A DNA stretch of 64,000 nt from Actinokineospora iranica (lineage in GTDB: Bacteria > Actinomycetota > Actinomycetes > Mycobacteriales > Pseudonocardiaceae). A program made the position numbers and the translations under genes. The notes under the pieces are model-generated. The model was given only the letters and a program-made list of their open reading frames with translations, ran no database searches and was not told the origin of the DNA. The stretch is taken from contig NZ_FMZZ01000001.1 in NCBI RefSeq assembly GCF_900101685.1, forward strand, positions 930,001-994,000. Direction: 5' to 3'. Of the stretch, positions 46,515-55,439 are shown piece after piece (position 1 is the stretch's first letter; each line of letters begins with the position of its first letter).

Positions 46515-47729
46515 TCAGACGCGCTCGAACACCGCCGCGAGGCCCTGGCCGCCGCCGATGCACATCGTCTCCAGGCCGTAGCGGGCCTCGCGGCGGTCGA
46601 GTTCGCGCAGCAGGGTGCTCAGGACCCGGGCGCCGGTCGCGCCGAGCGGGTGGCCCAGGGAGATGCCCGAGCCGTTGACGTTGGTGCGGTCCCAGTCCGC
46701 GTCGGCGAACTTCCACTCCCGGCTGACGGCGAGCACCTGCGCGGCGAACGCCTCGTTCAGCTCGATCAGGTCCATGTCGGCCAGGGTGAGGCCTGCGCGG
46801 GCCAGCGCCTTCTCGGTGGCGGGCACCGGGCCAAGGCCCATCGTCTTGGGCGGCGTCCCCGCCGCGGCCCAGCTCACCAGCCGGGCCAGCGGGCGCAGGC
46901 CCAGTTCCGCGGCCTTCTCCGGGGTGGTGACCAGGCAGGCGGCCGCGCCGTCGTTCTGGCCGCTGGCGTTGCCCGCGGTGACCGTGGCCTCCTGGTCCTG
47001 CCTGCCCATGATCGGATTGAGCCCGGCCAGCGCCTCCAGGCTCGCATCGGCGCGCGGGTGCTCGTCGCGGTCGACCACGGTGTCGGGCTTGCGGCGCTTC
47101 CCCGGCACGGTGACCGGCACGATCTCGTCGGCGAACAGGCCGGTCTCGATGGCGGTGACCGCCCGCTGGTGCGAGCGCACGGACAGCTCGTCCTGCTCGA
47201 CACGGCCGATGCCGTACTCGCGGCGCAGGTTCTCCGCTGTCTCGACCATGCCGCCGGGGACGGGGAAGTTCACCCCGCCCGCGGTGACCCGGGCGCGGGC
47301 GAGCCGGTCGTGCAACTCGATGCCGGTCCCCTTGACGCCCCAGCGCATGGCCGTGGAGTAAAACTCGACCTGGCTCATGTTCTCCGCGCCACCGGCGAGC
47401 ACGACGTCGTTGACGCCGGTCTGCACCCGCATGGCGGCGTCGATGACGGCCTGCAGGCCCGAGCCGCAGCGGCGGTCGACCTGGACGCCGGGCACCGTCA
47501 CCGGCAGGCCCGCGTCGAGCGCGGCGACCCGGCCGAGGGCGGGCGCCTCGGCGTTGGGGTGGCACTGGCCGAACACCACGTCCTCGATCACGCCGGGGGC
47601 GATGGCGGTGCGCCGGAGCAGTTCCCTGATCACCGTCGCGGCCAGGGTGGACACCCCGACGTCGGCGAGCACGCCACCGAACCGCCCGACCGGGGTCCGG
47701 ACCGGCTCGCAGATCACTGCCTCGCGCAT
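46515..47729 (-). CDS. Acetyl-CoA C-acetyltransferase (thiolase)
   Basis: The 404-residue protein has all thiolase active-site blocks: the nucleophile Cys near residue 91 (VDRRCGSGLQAVIDA), NGSGISLGHPLGATGAR with the catalytic His, and the second Cys in MCIGGGQGLAAVFE. It either condenses two acetyl-CoA or cleaves 3-ketoacyl-CoA; length and motifs fit both. ATG at 47729 follows GGAGGAG. It is monocistronic by position. Confidence 0.94.
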   Translation of the reverse strand: MREAVICEPVRTPVGRFGGVLADVGVSTLAATVIRELLRRTAIAPGVIEDVVFGQCHPNAEAPALGRVAALDAGLPVTVPGVQVDRRCGSGLQAVIDAAMRVQTGVNDVVLAGGAENMSQVEFYSTAMRWGVKGTGIELHDRLARARVTAGGVNFPVPGGMVETAENLRREYGIGRVEQDELSVRSHQRAVTAIETGLFADEIVPVTVPGKRRKPDTVVDRDEHPRADASLEALAGLNPIMGRQDQEATVTAGNASGQNDGAAACLVTTPEKAAELGLRPLARLVSWAAAGTPPKTMGLGPVPATEKALARAGLTLADMDLIELNEAFAAQVLAVSREWKFADADWDRTNVNGSGISLGHPLGATGARVLSTLLRELDRREARYGLETMCIGGGQGLAAVFERV

Positions 47730-47853
47730 GGCGCTCCTCCGACGTCGTCGCTCGGGTTCGTTGTTCCGGTCCGATTCTGCCCCGCCCCCGGAACGCCCGG
47801 CCACGGCCTGGTGGTTGACACTGGGCCGGAGCAGGTGAGCGAGAGGAAACGCG

Positions 47854-48249
47854 ATGAAGCGACCTAATCCGGCCCAGTGGCTGTGGTACGCCTTCGGCGG
47901 GAAGCTGCCCGATCGCCATCGGGAGTGGGTCCTGCGGGACGTGACCAGCCGCACCTGGCTGCTGCGGCACATCGCGCGGTCGCTGACCCAGCAGGCTCCG
48001 TTCCTCGCGGCGCTGTACGCGGTGTTCGGGCTGTGGCTCGCCGGGCCGCCGCTGATCGTGTTCATGGCCATGGCGATGGGCCTGATCGTCGGCACGTACT
48101 ACTCGCTGTCCTATGCCGCGGAGGCGAGCGACGCCCGGCTCGCGAAGTACGGCTACCCGCCCAGGCACGGCTCGACCGTGCGGAACCAGGAGCGGGGCGC
48201 GGCCGAGTCGGCCCGGTACGCGGCGATGTGGCGCGACAGCCGGGAGTGA
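47854..48249 (+). CDS. DUF5313 family membrane protein
   Basis: The 131-residue protein begins MKRPNPAQWLWYAFGGKLPD, the DUF5313 hallmark, and continues RHREWVLRDVTSRTWLLRHI. It has two membrane segments (FLAALYAVFGLWLAG and LIVFMAMAMGLIVGTYYSL) and a basic tail. Function is unknown; it is limited to actinobacteria. ATG at 47854 follows GAGAGGAAA. argA starts 20 bp after its stop, so the two are probably co-transcribed. Confidence 0.85.
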   Translation: MKRPNPAQWLWYAFGGKLPDRHREWVLRDVTSRTWLLRHIARSLTQQAPFLAALYAVFGLWLAGPPLIVFMAMAMGLIVGTYYSLSYAAEASDARLAKYGYPPRHGSTVRNQERGAAESARYAAMWRDSRE

Positions 48250-48269
48250 GAGGGCTATTTTCTCCCGTT

Positions 48270-48764
48270 GTGAAACCGCTGGTGCGCAGGGCGCGAACAA
48301 CCGACGTCCGGGCGATGAAGACCGTGATCGACACCTACGTTGGCAAGGTTCTGCTCGCCAAGGCGTTGGTCACCCTGTACGAGGACGTCCAGGAGTTCTG
48401 GGTGGCCGACCTCGACGGCGAGATCGTCGGCTGCGGGGCGCTGCACGTGCTGTGGGAGGACATCGCCGAGATCCGCTCCATCGCCGTGCTGCCCAAGGCC
48501 CTCGGGCACGGCGTCGGGCACGCGATCGTGGAGCGGCTGATCGCGGTGGCCCGTGAACTCGGCCTGGCCCGGATCTTCGTGCTGACCTTCGAGACGGAGT
48601 TCTTCGCCCGGCACGGGTTCGTCGAGATCGACGGGACGCCGGTGAGCGCGGAGATCTACGCGGAGATGCGCCGGTCGATGGACGAGGGCGTCGCGGAGTT
48701 CCTCGACCTGGAATACGTGAAGCCGAACACCCTGGGCAACAGCCGGATGCTGCTCAAGCTCTGA
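48270..48764 (+). CDS. argA: Amino-acid N-acetyltransferase (N-acetylglutamate synthase)
   Basis: ArgA makes N-acetylglutamate, the first step of arginine synthesis. The 164-residue protein is a lone GNAT domain: VRRARTTDVRAMKTVIDTYV, LYEDVQEFWVADLDGEIVG, the acetyl-CoA loop GHGVGHAIVERLI and FETEFFARHGFVEIDGTPV. The ending YVKPNTLGNSRMLLKL matches mycobacterial Rv2747 closely from memory. The kinase-like half of E. coli ArgA is absent, as in that group. GTG at 48270 gives the expected N-terminus. Confidence 0.9.
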   Translation: MKPLVRRARTTDVRAMKTVIDTYVGKVLLAKALVTLYEDVQEFWVADLDGEIVGCGALHVLWEDIAEIRSIAVLPKALGHGVGHAIVERLIAVARELGLARIFVLTFETEFFARHGFVEIDGTPVSAEIYAEMRRSMDEGVAEFLDLEYVKPNTLGNSRMLLKL

Positions 48765-48775
48765 CCACGCTGAGG

Positions 48776-48798
48776 AAAAGCCGTCGCGACGGGGCTTT
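48776..48798 (+). terminator. Terminator after argA
   Basis: AAAAGCC and GGGGCTTT flank CGTCGCGACG and form a stem with a small bulge, ending in TTTCT. It starts 12 bp after the argA stop. Confidence 0.6.
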
Positions 48799-48989
48799 CT
48801 GGGGTTGACGCCCGCAGGGACAGGGGTGCCTGAAACCGCCGAAACCGTTGGCGCGCTTGGTCTTTCGCTGCCGGACACGAATCGTTCCGCTGCGGTAGGC
48901 CGAACGGTGGTTTCAGAAAACGCGCGGCCCGGGCGTAATGATCTCACCGACTCCACGCGCGAGTCGGACTGTCCCGAGGAGTTGAACAC

Positions 48990-49442
48990 GTGCCCACGTC
49001 TACCCTGCGTCGTGTCGCGCGCGGCGCGGTCTCGTCCATCGCCGTCACCGCCGCCCTGGTCGCCGGAGCCGGATCGGCGTCAGCCGACCTGAGCCAGAGC
49101 CAGCTTCAGACCACCACCGACAACTACCTGTTCACCCAGAGCCTGTCGCAGTTCCAGACCACCCGGGCGAACCGCCCCTACGCCAACCAGCTCGACTGGT
49201 CCTCCGACGGGTGCTCCAGCTCCCCGGACAACCCGTTCGGCTTCAACTTCGTGCGCGCCTGCCACCGGCACGACTTCGGCTACCGCAACTACAAGCGCCA
49301 GGGCAGATTCACCGAGACCACGCGCCTGTCGATCGACAACAAGTTCAAGTCCGACCTCTACACGATCTGCGCGGGCAACTGGGCCTGCAACCGCACCGCG
49401 GACGTCTACTACGCCGCCGTGCGCCAGTTCGGCAACAGCTGA
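48990..49442 (+). CDS. Secreted phospholipase A2
   Basis: The 150-residue protein has a signal peptide (basic start, hydrophobic core AVTAALVAGAG, cleavage expected after SASA). The prokaryotic PLA2 domain follows, with CHRHDFGYRNYKRQ carrying the catalytic His-Asp pair. Cysteines placed for two disulfides are CSSSP, the CHRHD Cys, TICAG and ACN. Such enzymes hydrolyse the sn-2 ester of phospholipids outside the cell. GTG at 48990 follows GAGGAG. It converges with the DUF5684-like gene. Confidence 0.9.
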   Translation: MPTSTLRRVARGAVSSIAVTAALVAGAGSASADLSQSQLQTTTDNYLFTQSLSQFQTTRANRPYANQLDWSSDGCSSSPDNPFGFNFVRACHRHDFGYRNYKRQGRFTETTRLSIDNKFKSDLYTICAGNWACNRTADVYYAAVRQFGNS

Positions 49443-49449
49443 GAACGGA

Positions 49450-49480
49450 AGCGGGGCCGTGGCGCGGCCACGACCCCGCT
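49450..49480. terminator. Bidirectional hairpin between the PLA2 and DUF5684-like genes
   Basis: AGCGGGGCCGTGGC and GCCACGACCCCGCT form a 14-bp stem with one mismatch and a 3-base loop, exactly between two convergent stops. Confidence 0.8.
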
Positions 49481-49488
49481 CCACCGCG

Positions 49489-50142
49489 TCAGCCCTGGTA
49501 CGGCGGCTGGCCCGGCTGCTGCGGGTAACCGCCCTGCTGCGGGTACCCCTGCTGCTGGGGATATCCCTGCTGCTGGAACTGCTGGGGGTGGCCCGGCTGC
49601 TGCGGGTAACCGCCCTGGGCCGGGTAGCCGCCCTGCTGCGGGTAGCCCGGCTGCTGCGGGTAACCGCCCTGGTGGGGGTAACCGCCCTGGGGGTAGCCAG
49701 GCTGCTGGTAGCCGCCACTGGCCATGTGCGCGGCGAACTGCGGGTCCGCGACCGGCCCGACGTAGCGGGCCTTGCCGAAGCCGAGGATGCAGTACCCGAT
49801 GAAGCTGAAGAAGATCAGCACGAGCGCGAACGCGCCGCTCTTGCCGAAGGCCTTCGCCAAGTCGACCATCATGATGATCAGGATGACGATGTTGACCAGC
49901 GGGATGAGCAGCAGCAACAGCCACCAGCCCGGCCTGCCGACGATCTTGAGCAGGGTGTAGGTGTTGTAGAACGGGACGATTGACGCCCAGCCCGGCTTTC
50001 CGGCCTTGGTGAAGATCTTCCACATGGCGATGATGATCACCAGCAGGAACGCCAGACCGATCAGGGAAATGGCCACCATTGCGCCGACCGGGATCCCGGA
50101 CGAGTACGAAGGGGGGTTGTAGTAGTAGTCGGGCTGCTGCAC
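49489..50142 (-). CDS. DUF5684-like membrane protein with GYPQQ-repeat tail
   Basis: The 217-residue protein has a short Tyr/Pro-rich start ([16 protein letters not shown]) and about four membrane segments with the block [20 protein letters not shown] typical of DUF5684. The C-terminal 75 residues are repeats of the [12 protein letters not shown] type. The cytoplasmic tail should be disordered. Its role is unknown. GTG at 50142 is preferred (GAGGAAGG upstream); GTG at 50166 is in frame. Confidence 0.8.
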   Translation of the reverse strand: MQQPDYYYNPPSYSSGIPVGAMVAISLIGLAFLLVIIIAMWKIFTKAGKPGWASIVPFYNTYTLLKIVGRPGWWLLLLLIPLVNIVILIIMMVDLAKAFGKSGAFALVLIFFSFIGYCILGFGKARYVGPVADPQFAAHMASGGYQQPGYPQGGYPHQGGYPQQPGYPQQGGYPAQGGYPQQPGHPQQFQQQGYPQQQGYPQQGGYPQQPGQPPYQG

Positions 50143-50269
50143 TCCGGATGGTCCTTCCTCGGGCACGCCACGACGAGGGCGCGCGACTGTCCGCGCGTAC
50201 CTTCCCTGGCCCAGCCCAGCCGTGGTGCGGTTCAGCCGAGTCGTTAGCGGTTCGAGACCTATCCGGTCT

Positions 50270-52783
50270 TCAGTCCGGGTCCTGATCCGCCGAAGGGCCG
50301 CCCCTGATCGTCCACAGGACGTTCTCCAGCTCGTCCGGCTTGATCAGCACCTCGCGCGCCTTCGAGCCCTCGGACGGCCCGACCACGCCCCGGGTCTCCA
50401 GCAGGTCCATCAGGCGGCCCGCCTTGGCGAACCCGACGCGCAGCTTGCGCTGCAGCATCGACGTCGAGCCGAACTGCGAGGTGACGATCAGCTCGGTGGC
50501 CTGCACCAGCAGTTCGAGATCGTCGCCGATGTCGGCGTCGATCTCCTTCTTCTCGCCGGGCTTGGCCGCGGTCACACCGTCGGTGTAGTCGGGCTGCGCC
50601 TGCTCCTTGGTGAACGCCACGACCGCGGCGATCTCCTCGTCGCTGACGTAGGCGCCCTGCACGCGCACCGGCTTGGACGCGCCCATCGGCAGGTAGAGCC
50701 CGTCGCCCATGCCGATCAGCTTCTCCGCGCCCGGCTGGTCGAGGATGACCCGCGAGTCGGTGAGCGAGGACGTGGCGAATGCCAGCCGCGAGGGCACGTT
50801 CGTCTTGATCAGGCCGGTGACCACGTCGACCGAGGGCCGCTGCGTCGCGAGCACCAGGTGGATGCCCGCGGCGCGGGCCTTCTGGGTGATCCGGACGATC
50901 GCGTCCTCGACGTCGCGGGGCGCGGTCATCATCAGGTCGGCCAACTCGTCCACGATCGCCAGGATGTAGGGATAGGGCCGGTATTCGCGCTCGCTGCCGG
51001 GCGGGGCGCTGATCTCGCCGGACTTCACCTTCTTGTTGAAGTCGTCGATGTGGCGGACCCGGTTGACCTGCATGTCCTGGTAGCGCTGCTCCATCTCCTC
51101 GACCAGCCAGGTCAGCGCGGCCGCGGCCTTCTTCGGCTGGGTGATGATGGGCGTGATCAGGTGCGGGATGCCCTCGTACGGGGTCAGCTCGACCATCTTG
51201 GGGTCGACGAGGATCATCCGGACCTCGTCCGGGGTGGCCCGGGAGAGCAACGAGACCAGCATCGAGTTGACGAAGCTGGACTTGCCCGACCCGGTGGAGC
51301 CCGCGCACAGCAGGTGCGGCATCTTCGCCAGGTTCGCGGTGATCATGTGGCCCTCGATGTCCTTGCCGAGGCCCACCACCATCGGGTGGGTGTCGGCCAG
51401 CGCGGTCGATGACCGCAGCACGTCGCCGAGGCGGACCATCTCGCGGTCGGCGTTGGGCACCTCGATGCCCACCGCGGACTTGCCCGGGATCGGCGCGAGC
51501 AGCCGCACGTTGTCCGTGGCCACCGCGTAGGCGATGTTCTTGGTCAGGGCGGTGATCTTCTCGACCTTCACCCCCGGGCCGAGTTCGACCTCGTAGCGGG
51601 TCACTGTCGGACCCCGGGTGAACCCGGTGACCTGCGCGTCGATGGAGAACTGGTCGAGGACCCCGGAAATGGCCTCGATCATGGTGTCGTTGGCCTTGCT
51701 GCGCGCCTTGGGCGCGTCGCCGTAGACCAGGATCGACGGGTCGGGCAGCCGGTAGTCGCCGTCCACGACGCGGGTGACGCTGATCGCGTCCGGGTCCGGC
51801 TTGGGCTCGGTGACCGGCGGGATCTCCTTGACCTGGGCCCGCGGCCGGGCGGGCTTGACGGGCTCGCCCAGCGGCAGCGTCGGCTGCTCCGGCGCGCCGC
51901 CCTCGGCGCCCGCCTGCCCGCGGCGGGGCGACTTGCGCGGCTTGAGCGGCGGCTCGGCCTCGATCTCGAACGGCGTCTCGCCCGCGTCGTCGGTGTTGTC
52001 GTCGGCGTCCTCGGGCTCCATGCCCAGTTCGCGCAGCCGGGTCGGGACGTCGCGGATGCGGGTGCCGGTGAACACCAGCACCCCGAAGCCGAGCACCAGG
52101 ACCAGCACCGGGATCGCGACCCACGCGGTGACCCCCTTGGCGAGCAGGCCGCCGGAGAGGTAGCCCAGTGCGCCGCCCGCGTACATGCGGCCGTCGTTGT
52201 CGGCGGGCAGCCCGGTGAACACATGCAGGATGCCCAGCAGGGCCAGCAGCATCAGCAGCGACCCGACGACCAGGCGCGGGCGCTTCTCCGGCTGCGGGTC
52301 CGACCGCATCATGGCGACGCCGATGACCAGCAGCACCAGCGGCAGCGCCATGGTGAGCGCGCCGACGACCGTGCGCACCCCGTACTCCAGCCAGCCGCCG
52401 ACCTGGCCCGCCGCGCCCCACCAGACCGCGGCGCCGAGCACGACGCCGAGCGCGAGCAGCGCGAAGCCAGCGCCGTCGCGCCGGTGCGCCGGGTCGAGTT
52501 CCTTGGTGCGGCCGATGGCGCGCGCGATCGAGCCGACGCCCTTGGCGAGCAGGCCCCAGCCGGAGGCGAGCACGCCCTTGCTCGGCGGGGGCGGCGTCTT
52601 GCGCGCGGGCGCGCGCCGCGCCGGGGCCCGGGAAGCCGCGGGCTTGCGCGGGCCGCCTCCCGCGCCCTTGGCGTTCGCGCTCTTCGCGCCCGAACTGCGG
52701 GCTCCGACGCTCTTGGCGCCGGGGTTTCTGGCGCTGGAGTTCTTGGAGCCCGCGCTCTTGGATGTCGTCGACCGGCTCGCCAT
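50270..52783 (-). CDS. ftsK: DNA translocase FtsK/SpoIIIE
   Basis: FtsK pumps chromosome ends through the closing septum and activates dimer resolution. The 837-residue protein has a Lys/Ser/Ala-rich start and four membrane segments (about residues 100-250). A Pro-rich linker leads to the RecA-like motor with Walker [17 protein letters not shown] and Walker [17 protein letters not shown]. The C-terminal gamma winged helix ([20 protein letters not shown]) is present. ATG at 52783 has no clear ribosome site; upstream sequence has no better candidate. It is divergent from the acyltransferase gene. Confidence 0.95.
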   Translation of the reverse strand: MASRSTTSKSAGSKNSSARNPGAKSVGARSSGAKSANAKGAGGGPRKPAASRAPARRAPARKTPPPPSKGVLASGWGLLAKGVGSIARAIGRTKELDPAHRRDGAGFALLALGVVLGAAVWWGAAGQVGGWLEYGVRTVVGALTMALPLVLLVIGVAMMRSDPQPEKRPRLVVGSLLMLLALLGILHVFTGLPADNDGRMYAGGALGYLSGGLLAKGVTAWVAIPVLVLVLGFGVLVFTGTRIRDVPTRLRELGMEPEDADDNTDDAGETPFEIEAEPPLKPRKSPRRGQAGAEGGAPEQPTLPLGEPVKPARPRAQVKEIPPVTEPKPDPDAISVTRVVDGDYRLPDPSILVYGDAPKARSKANDTMIEAISGVLDQFSIDAQVTGFTRGPTVTRYEVELGPGVKVEKITALTKNIAYAVATDNVRLLAPIPGKSAVGIEVPNADREMVRLGDVLRSSTALADTHPMVVGLGKDIEGHMITANLAKMPHLLCAGSTGSGKSSFVNSMLVSLLSRATPDEVRMILVDPKMVELTPYEGIPHLITPIITQPKKAAAALTWLVEEMEQRYQDMQVNRVRHIDDFNKKVKSGEISAPPGSEREYRPYPYILAIVDELADLMMTAPRDVEDAIVRITQKARAAGIHLVLATQRPSVDVVTGLIKTNVPSRLAFATSSLTDSRVILDQPGAEKLIGMGDGLYLPMGASKPVRVQGAYVSDEEIAAVVAFTKEQAQPDYTDGVTAAKPGEKKEIDADIGDDLELLVQATELIVTSQFGSTSMLQRKLRVGFAKAGRLMDLLETRGVVGPSEGSKAREVLIKPDELENVLWTIRGGPSADQDPD

Positions 52784-52880
52784 AGACCACACGGTAGTCG
52801 GCCCCACCCTCCTGCCCCAGGGGTCACTCCTGTCACAGAGAGCGCGCGACCTGGCCTGCCGCGTCACCCCGGGGCATGTC

Positions 52881-53732
52881 ATGCTCTCGCCCATGGTTGC
52901 GCTGCGCAGCGACGCTGACGAGCCGACACGCCGTGGTGGCCCCGTCGCGGACACACCATTGGTGTGGCGGGTGATGAACGCCATCGATCGGGCGCTGGTC
53001 CGCTCGGTCGGCCGGATCGAGGTCACCGGGTCGTTTCCCGAGGACCTGCGCGGCAAGCCCGTGCTGGTGGCGGCGAACCACATCGGCATGTTCGACCCGT
53101 TCGTGCTGATGGCCGCGTGCCACCGGGTGGGGTTCCTGCCCCGGTTCATGCTCACCGCGGGCCTGCTCGACGCGCCGGTGCTGGGCTACTTCCTGCGCAA
53201 GAGCGGCCACCTGCGCGTCGACCGGGGCAAGTCGAACATCGTCGAGGCGTTCGACCGGGCCACCGACGCGCTCAAGACCGCCCGCGTCCCGCTGCTGCTC
53301 TACCCGGAGGGCCGCGTCAGCCGGGAACCGGGGCTGTGGCCCGAGCGGGGGAAGACCGGCGCGGCGCGGATGGCGCTGCACGGGAACGTGCCGGTCGTGA
53401 CGATCAGCCAGTGGGGCGCGCACGAGGCGGTCTACTGGGGCACGGAGACGGTGACCGGCTGGCGGGACGTGGTGCCGCTGGTCGTGTCTTTCCTGCGCGC
53501 GGTGCGCGACCGGCCGGTGTTCCGGGTGCACTTCGGCGGGCCGGTCGACCTGTCGGGCCTGTCCGGGGACAAGCCCGGCGACGCGATGCGCGCGCACACC
53601 CGGATCATGCGGCAGATCACCGAGGACCTGATCCCGCTGCGCGCCGACGAGCCGGACGCCCCGCGCTTCCACGACCCGACGCGGCCGTGCGACGCCAAGA
53701 GCCCCTGGCGCCCGCGGCCCGACGCGCCGTGA
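52881..53732 (+). CDS. 1-acyl-sn-glycerol-3-phosphate acyltransferase-like (PlsC family)
   Basis: The 283-residue protein has a PlsC domain. The HX4D motif is represented by NHIGMFDPF (His and Asp), followed by LLYPEGRVSREPGLWP (the EGR block) and VPVVTISQWG. These enzymes acylate lysophosphatidic acid or glycolipid mannosides; the acceptor is not certain. The start is ATG 52881 (GGGG upstream) or ATG 52893. A terminator-like hairpin follows. Confidence 0.85.
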   Translation: MLSPMVALRSDADEPTRRGGPVADTPLVWRVMNAIDRALVRSVGRIEVTGSFPEDLRGKPVLVAANHIGMFDPFVLMAACHRVGFLPRFMLTAGLLDAPVLGYFLRKSGHLRVDRGKSNIVEAFDRATDALKTARVPLLLYPEGRVSREPGLWPERGKTGAARMALHGNVPVVTISQWGAHEAVYWGTETVTGWRDVVPLVVSFLRAVRDRPVFRVHFGGPVDLSGLSGDKPGDAMRAHTRIMRQITEDLIPLRADEPDAPRFHDPTRPCDAKSPWRPRPDAP

Positions 53733-53769
53733 CCCGCTAAGCCACACCGGGAGCCTCTCCACTCGACCC

Positions 53770-53788
53770 ACAGTCCGGAACGGACTGT
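53770..53788 (+). terminator. Hairpin after the PlsC-family gene
   Basis: ACAGTCC and GGACTGT form a 7-bp stem with the loop GGAAC, 38 bp after the stop. There is only a short A/T run (AAATA) after it. Confidence 0.5.
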
Positions 53789-55305
53789 CCAAATAGGACT
53801 CGCCCCGGCTTGGTCCGCTGGACCCCGGGTCAAGTCCTGGCAAGCGCGAGGCGATCCGAATCCCGGTTTCCAGCGCCGCGGACGCGTCGTGGAAACCCGC
53901 CACGCCGAGCCCGGCATTGTTCACGGTGATTTCACAACACCGTTGCGCAATGACCAGCCGGGTTACGCATTCACTCGTGCGCATAACCGCACAAAACAGC
54001 TGACCACCGGAAACTCACCCACCGCGGACGCCCCGCCGCGACCGACTCCGCCTGGGGGAACGCCGGAAGCGCGGCCGGGCGACTGCCCGCCGAATGGGGC
54101 GGAAACCCTTGCGACAACGGGAAACCCGCGTTAACCACCGCACCTGGTCCGTCATACGCCCGACACCCGGGACCCGGGTCCGCTCTGTCCGACTCCTGCC
54201 AACTTCTCCCGAAAATCGGTAAGGTTAAGAAGGAAACGTCCTACCACCAATCGCCAGGCTGGCCCGCGCGGCCGACCCAGGCGAGCCAGTGCTCAGAAGT
54301 AAACGGACAACACCGGCAAAACGGTAGGATGATCACGGACGCGCCGGGACGCGTCCCGCGTCAGTCGACCTGCCAGGCAGAGCGAGGGGGACAGAGCACG
54401 TTGTCACCGCACCCACCGGCCCCGACCACGGCCGCCGCCCACCGCGACCGCGGGGCGACCGACGGCGAGTCCCGGGCAATGTTCACCCGGTCGTGTGAGC
54501 ACCGCGCCGCGCTTCCGACCAGGACACCCGGCAGCGCTCCATCCCGAAAACGTCGGTGGACCGATTCAGGGCGCCGCGAGCGGCGAAGGCGAATCCGCGG
54601 CAGCGACCGTCCGCTCTTATTTCCCAGCACGGCGGCGCGAAATCGGTATCAGGCTGCATAACGACAGCGTTCCACCTGGTCAGACTGTTCCGAGCCCGCT
54701 CATGCGAGACGACGGTTGAAACCGGAAATGAGAACTCCACATCGCTTCCGGCGCGGCCAGTCGCGCCGTGTTCGCCCTGCCCGAATCACACGACATTTCA
54801 GCCGACCCCGGGCTCGCGGACCGAGATACCGCCTCTCCCCTATCCGGAAGAGGTTGTGCTCCCGGACCAGCGTCGACACCGGGAGCGGACGGCCGCGCCC
54901 ACCCCCACCGCACCCCCGACAAGCCGATTACCAGCGGCGAAGCCAACCAGACCGGCCTTCCGCCCGGTGTGGCGCCCGGTTCGACCACTCACGAGGCCTC
55001 ACCCAGACCCCGAGGAGCGCGGCACGAGCGCATTGACCGTTGTTTTACTTTCGCCCCGCGCCGCCGCGCCCGACCAGTGGTCGCGGCGGCGATGAAGCGC
55101 GCTGCGGCGAACCTGATCCGCCGACCCTCGTCCGCCGCGGCAATGCCGGCGTCCGCGCACGTAGACGGCGCTCTGCGAACTTCTGGCGAGTTCGCGGAGA
55201 ACGCCAGACCCCGGTCACCCAAGTCCGCAACCGTCCGTCGAATGAGGCATTAATCACGTCAAGTTCACCCAGTCGAGTGAAGGCAAACCTCACACTGTCG
55301 TCACC
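53789..55305. other. 1.5-kb stretch without a recognisable gene
   Basis: Both strands were read. The open frames here (for example 54329-54661, 54768-55253 on plus and 54483-54740 on minus) have no coding bias, ribosome sites or recognisable motifs. The base composition is more A/T- and A-rich than the flanking genes. Distant inverted repeats are present (CGTCCTACC near 54238 and GGTAGGAT near 54321). It may be a decayed region or a large regulatory space for the downstream transporter. Confidence 0.5.
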
Positions 55306-55335
55306 GGAACCTGGCATAGTAAAAATAAGTTTACT
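55306..55335 (+). promoter_or_regulatory. ECF-like promoter and inverted repeat upstream of the SulP-carbonic anhydrase gene
   Basis: GGAAC (55306-55310), 17 bases and AGTT (55328-55331) resemble an ECF promoter of the kind seen before clgR and pspA, though AGTT replaces CGTT. Overlapping it, AGTAAA and TTTACT (55318-55323 and 55330-55335) form a 6-bp inverted repeat with a 6-base spacer, operator-like. The gene start lies 105 bp further on. Confidence 0.4.
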
Positions 55336-55439
55336 TGACGGGCGCGACAGGCCGTGGCCCATCGGTCACCATGTGCTTACGCCGCTCGTCCGTGCACCGG
55401 CGCACAGAGTTCCCCTTTCCTTGGACCAGGAGGTTCCCG

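Noticed and set aside
54329-55253. Several open frames of 75-180 codons in the 53.8-55.3 kb gap
   Set aside because: They overlap each other in different frames, lack ribosome sites and coding bias, and encode low-complexity Arg/Pro-rich sequences.
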